From Oncomelania hupensis (taxonomy: Eukaryota > Mollusca > Gastropoda > Littorinimorpha > Pomatiopsidae), in NCBI GenBank assembly GCA_036898135.1, contig CM072512.1:40452118-40516117 (forward strand): 64,000 bases of DNA, in the 5' to 3' direction. Both the position numbers and the translations under genes were made by a program. The notes under the pieces are model-generated. The model did not search any database, was not told the DNA's origin, and was given only the letters and a program-made list of their open reading frames with translations. Of this stretch, positions 59,746 through 64,000 are shown one piece after another. Numbering within the stretch: the first letter of the stretch is position 1; each line of letters starts with the position of its first letter.

Positions 59746-60569
59746 ACAATTTAAATTCGTTGTTTTGAATTTTTATAATAAATGCAGATGGACACTGCAC
59801 GAATTGCGAAAAATCTCCTTGTAAATATTTATGGGACAATAAAGGATTCTGTATGCTGTCGTTTTATTTTTGGAACTAAGGGGTTCGCGATTCCATAAAT
59901 TGGCGTGAGTCAAGCTTTTACAATACATATTATACATGGGCCAGTGAGTGACGCATCATAGGCCAATGAGTTACACAAAGACCGAGAATCCTGTTCAGAT
60001 TTATAATTGTCATTCATCGCATTATAAGCCGGAGTTTACACTTAAATAACTTTTGAAGTAGTCACATTTGGAGCTTACTTGTATTCGATTGGGTCTAGAC
60101 ATTTGCCGTATAGTTCTACATTTTAGCTGCTTAAAGACATTAAAGTTGGAACCATGAATGGGACCCCTATAGTAGCCTGGGAGAATTGCCATGGAGGCCA
60201 CTGTCAGTCCAGCATAGTTCTGAGCTTCTGCAATTACCATTCACATTGTTGCGCAAATCTCCTGCCGACCTGCATTTTCCACTGCGGCGGTCATAGCTTA
60301 GCCGACCTGCATTTACCACTGCGACGGTCAGCCGACCAGCATCGTCCACATGCGGCGATCTCCAGGCAAGGCTTAGCGTGCACACCTGCTCAGAGGAGGC
60401 GTTTAGACGCCAGCTGCTGCTGCTATGGGATTCCGGGGGTTGCTGTTGCTTTGGCGTTTGGTCCGCGCTGTTTGCTTCGGTGACCTGGGAGTCCTGTGGC
60501 TCCGCCGAACTGGGGAGATCCCGAAACGTACTCCACCTCAACCGTCGTCTTCTTACCTGTAGGTCTCCA
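59746..60569. other. Unassigned repeat-like sequence
   Basis: 59746-60150 is AT-rich. 60230-60360 has an internal imperfect repeat, gccgacctgcatttwccactgcgrcggtc. I did not recognise the family; it probably belongs to the element into which the 60.6-kb LINE copy inserted. Confidence 0.4.
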
Positions 60570-60579
60570 TCGATTGGGC

Positions 60580-60959
60580 CTATCCTATCCTATCCCGTAA
60601 CTCTGAGGTCGTTGGGGCACCACAGATGATCGTTTAACCAGCATGCTCCATCTTTCTCTGTCCTCAGCAACCCTGATGGCTTCGCTCAATGTCAAGCCAG
60701 TCCATTCTTGAATGTTGTCCTCCCGCCTCTTTTTCGGTCTCCCTCTTCTTCTACCTCATTGCACCGTGCCTTGCAGGATGGTCTTTGCAAGGCCTGATGA
60801 TCTGGTGACGTGGCTATATCATCGTATTTTACGTTTCTTCACCGCTGTGAGCAGTTCATCGTGTTGTGTGATGGTCTGGCGGACTTCGTCGTTGGTGATG
60901 TGCTGGGTATAGGAAATGGCCAGAAGTCTTCTGTAATACCTCATCTCCATGCTTTGTAT
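60580..60959 (-). mobile_element. GGATA-tailed LINE, copy 4, 380 bp, with target duplication
   Basis: 3' terminal 380 bp of the family in reverse orientation, with CCTATCCTATCC at 60580-60592. Flanked by tcgattgggc at 60570-60579 and 60960-60969. Shares about 80-90 percent identity by eye with copies 2 and 3 and has short deletions. Confidence 0.9.
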
Positions 60960-60969
60960 TCGATTGGGC

Positions 60970-62120
60970 GGTGGATGTTTATCGGCGAATAGGCGCCTCG
61001 TCGCTCTGCTGCCGCCGTTCCTTTCCCTGGTAGCCCTGTTTCTTCCTTTAACTACTAATGGGCATCGCGGGTACTACTGTGTAGAGTGGCACCTCCGGAC
61101 TGCAGGCGCTTTGCGCCGCCAATTTATCCGAGATAGCCTTCCCCATTTCTTGTCGCAAGGTCCTTGGGCTGATCGCCAACACCTCATCGAGCGACTCACC
61201 TTTCTCCTATTGCGCGTCTGCTTCCACATCCAGATTATCGCCACGAGCGTACTGCTACTACTTGGTTCTATATAATTATATTACTTATCATGTCTTCTTA
61301 TCCACGTCCCCTATACGCTTTGGTGTCCGGGGACACACAATTTACGAACGACCGGGACCCCTCCTCTCTCCTTGTTCACTGTGTTATTGGATTTACTTGC
61401 CGAGACAAGAATTCTGTACCTCACCATTATAATTATTTCCCACGAAGTATTACTATTCGTGCCCGATAATAGGTCTTATGCGCTGTATTTCAATTGGGCT
61501 GTGATACTCATTTGCGCCCACGTTACTTTTTGTCACAATGGGTGTACGGTACACCTGGCACCGTTACAAGTTATACAAGTGCATTTGGACCAAGAAGTTT
61601 AGGTGAGCGTACTTTTACCTTTGAAACGAACTGGTTCACGATTCCCTAACGGCCTGACTTTGGAGGTCCAAGAAAATTTTTTTTCGAGGTTCTCAGATCC
61701 CGAACCTAGGTACCCGAAACTTTTTTTTTTTTTTTTGACGAACCTTCCCATAAAAGGTTTTTGTTTATTTAGTCCTAGTGATGAAAAGTTTGCATGTATT
61801 GTTTGTAGATCTTTGATGCTGTCGCATTGTCACACCCATCAGAGAATGTACTGTGCGTCCTGTCCGGTCCTGATTTGGCTCGGAAGAGTCCGCCTGGACC
61901 TAAAGCAATAATCATGTAATGTAATGTGCGTCCTGTTTGATGCAAACTTTGCTTGTGTTATATCAAAGATAGTTATAAACACTTTTCTAGTATCTTTGGT
62001 TATATGTACATTATTTCTTAATTCCTCTGTTTCTCTTTCAACCACATGCAGGAGTTTTCCTACTCTTGTGTCTAGTTCATCATTCGCTAGGTGTGAAATA
62101 TATATTATTAATTTACAACG
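60970..62120. other. Unassigned sequence with a LINE-like tail
   Basis: GC-richer stretch 60970-61270 of unknown type continues the sequence broken at 60569. At 61863-61920 cctgatttggctcggaagag, tccgcctggacct and (ATGTA)-like repeats resemble the LINE tail at 39440-39507, so 61600-61920 may be a related retroelement end. Confidence 0.4.
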
Positions 62121-63111
62121 TTTGTGTGTGTGTGTGTGTGTGTGTGCGTGCGGGCGGGCGTGCGAATGCGCATCCGTGCCTCTGTCTCTGTGTGTGTGTG
62201 TTTAAGAGAAAGAGTGAGAGTGTGTATATTCGTTCTTAAGGGGAAAACCCCGCTGACAGCGTAGCGAGCCCTATGTGACTGACAAGCTCTTATATCATTC
62301 AGTCATAAGTCTCCCTCACTCACACGTTTCCAAACAGCTGTAAACACTCGCGTTTCCAAAAGTAGTAAATCCTACTCTGTCGTGTTCATTTAAAGACAGT
62401 ATTAGAAACTGAATTAAGCAGTCAAGTGTCATGTCTTCAACAAAATCTTGTGGGCGTAGAAGCGTCAGAAAAGGCACGACTCTTTTGTGTCAGTGGAGGG
62501 TTAAGTACTAACTCCACTCTACCCCTGTCTCCCCACACACATATTCCTCCCCCCTCCCTCCCCCCCCTCCGCCAACCACCCCTTTCTGTTCAGCTCTTTC
62601 TGCCACATCGTTTTTCAGCAATGTACACTATTGTGAATTTTATTCATTGACACACACTTTGCATGTACATTCATTCTCTTCAAACGTGTTCCTTTACCTC
62701 CTCTATCAACAATATTTGCATCAACTCCTAGACTATTTCTGTATAAATGTTCGTGTCGTGTGTTATTAAAAGCGAATATCAGCTTATTCATAATTATTAT
62801 CATATAGGTAGAAATGTGCATTTTAGAAATAGCATTAAGGTAACAGCCCTGAACATTCCGAAAGCCAGGCTTTGATAATTTAGGGTCTTTAAATTTGTTG
62901 TTCGCTCATGCATTTAGTTTTATGGGTCCAAGGTTTCAGGGAGGTAACTGGTCCAAAGCCCATTGTAATATTCTAGATATATTTCAAGGAAGTCTCATTC
63001 AGAAGGACCTCCGGCTTCATTTTTAGATAGGAAGAGATATAATACTTGTAGTACAGGAAGTACCATTTTGTATATAACGGAAGTGGATTTAGTTTCATTT
63101 TATTGAATCGT
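62121..63111. other. Intergenic, nothing recognised
   Basis: (GT)n at 62123-62146; C/T-rich tract at 62540-62585; otherwise no supported feature. Confidence 0.45.
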
Positions 63112-63278
63112 TGTTATAAAGCACCTTTTCAACTCAAGAGCTGCTGAAGTGTTTGGCTGATACAGGTTCTAACTCAAGCTACCCGAGACGCCCACTTGCA
63201 GCCTGGCGCTCAGATGACAGAGCACAATCCTGGGCGACCTGGGATGGGGGATGGGACCTAGTGCGTGCTTGGTGTATC
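63112..63278 (-). mobile_element. SINE family A, 3' fragment
   Basis: Reverse-oriented match to the 3' part of the 41.5-kb copy (tcctgggcgacctgggatgg, gctgatacaggttctaactc). Confidence 0.7.
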
Positions 63279-63679
63279 CCCAATTAATTATGTTATGACT
63301 TATATCATATGACACTATACCGGTAACCATCATTGTGTTTACCATCCAGTCTCATTACACTCTGAAATACGACATAAATTCAGCTCACGACGAGCATTTA
63401 GAACATTCTGGGCCAGCATAGTGTTTCGTAGAAGTATGTTAACTTAGTTGATGTCACATGTTTAGACTCCGTCTAAATGGTGTTACGATTACGGACATGG
63501 TAATTGGTATGACATTCAAGTTTGTCTTTATCTGCACGCATTTTATGTACTTTTGGTGTAGTGTTATTGTACTATAACTGTAGATTATAGTCACACGACA
63601 CCGAGGCGACTACTGGTCACATTATTCTGACACCAGCGAACCAGTTGATGGTAAGGGGAAAATAATATGGTCACACATT

Positions 63680-63751
63680 GGCCAATCCGGGATTCGAACC
63701 AGGTATCTTTCGGTTACTAGTAAGATGCTCTACCAGCTGAGCTACCCGGCC
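63680..63751 (-). mobile_element. tRNA-like head of another SINE (family E)
   Basis: Minus strand: ggccgggtagctcagctggt (A box) and ggttcgaatccc (B box) within 72 nt, but the acceptor and anticodon arms pair poorly, so it is not a working tRNA gene. The body likely extends to about 63590. Confidence 0.65.
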
Positions 63752-63981
63752 CCTCTGATTACTGTACTTAAAATGAAGTAGCCTTAAGTTTGTTGGACTA
63801 CACCCAGTTTTACATGGAACGTCAGCTGGGTTTCTGCTAAGAGATATTTTTGTATCGGTGGAGTTTTGGTTAGTACTTGTAAACTGCTTTTTTAAAACAT
63901 TCGAAGTTATTTGTAAACTTGCTTTTTTTTCTTCTTCTAAATCTATCAGATATTTGTTTCTTTATGTAAAGGGAATTTTTT

Positions 63982-64000
63982 TGGAGGGGGGGGGGGGGGG
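63982..64000 (+). repeat. Poly-G run at the window edge
   Basis: G-only tract reaching the last base; true length unknown. Confidence 0.9.

Noticed and set aside
1..64000. CRISPR arrays, bacterial operons, rRNA genes or a novel defence system
   Set aside because: The window is intron-containing animal DNA; the regular repeats found are microsatellites, and no such system is visible.

Overview
This window is animal nuclear DNA. One intron-rich protein-coding gene, DIP2 (Disco-interacting protein 2, the family of vertebrate DIP2A/B/C), runs on the + strand from before the left edge to its stop codon at 45937-45939. I assembled 37 coding exons by eye. All use GT..AG introns, every phase agrees, and together they give 4640 nt: one split glycine codon, 1545 further residues and a stop. 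The missing 5' part is the exon or exons carrying roughly the first 30 residues, the promoter and the 5' UTR. The gene structure, the dense tRNA-derived SINEs, non-LTR retroelements, piggyBac- and hAT-like elements and long CT/GA arrays suit a lophotrochozoan, most likely a mollusc and perhaps a gastropod. The species call is inference.

Layout: 1-1246 is the end of an upstream intron. 1247-45939 holds the DIP2 exons. Introns 1-3 are 3.7-5.9 kb each and hold simple repeats, a decayed non-LTR retroelement (about 5937-7146) and a reverse-oriented SINE (10311-10746). Introns 5, 8, 9 and 11 hold dispersed repeats and small DNA-transposon relics. Intron 16 is almost filled by a 4-kb inverted-repeat element (26789-30840) that itself contains a hAT-like relic (27675-29601). 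Intron 17 holds a 171-bp-period tandem duplication split by a TTAA-flanked element. The 3' half of the gene is compact, with further SINE and LINE pieces in introns 19, 25, 26, 30, 31 and 32. The 3' UTR probably extends to about 48.9 kb. From 49.3 to 52.4 kb a four-layer nest of mobile elements can be resolved from target duplications. A 500-N assembly gap lies at 54690-55189. From 55.2 to 64 kb I find only repeats, including two reverse-oriented copies of the LINE family with GGATA-repeat tails and at least four SINEs; no host gene was recognised there.

DIP2 encodes an N-terminal DMAP1-binding-type domain followed by two tandem adenylate-forming (acyl-AMP-ligase-like) modules, acting in lipid metabolism and neuronal morphogenesis in other animals. 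The two modules visibly mirror each other (FYGC, RTGxxGF and PxHP-type blocks), and both lack the canonical catalytic lysine and the TGD aspartate. I found no wholly new functional system. The most unusual material is mobile-element architecture: the nested insertions, the TTAA-bounded duplicated modules, a SINE with both tRNA-like and 5S-rRNA-like promoter parts, and a dispersed repeat rich in AAGGTCA nuclear-receptor half-sites.
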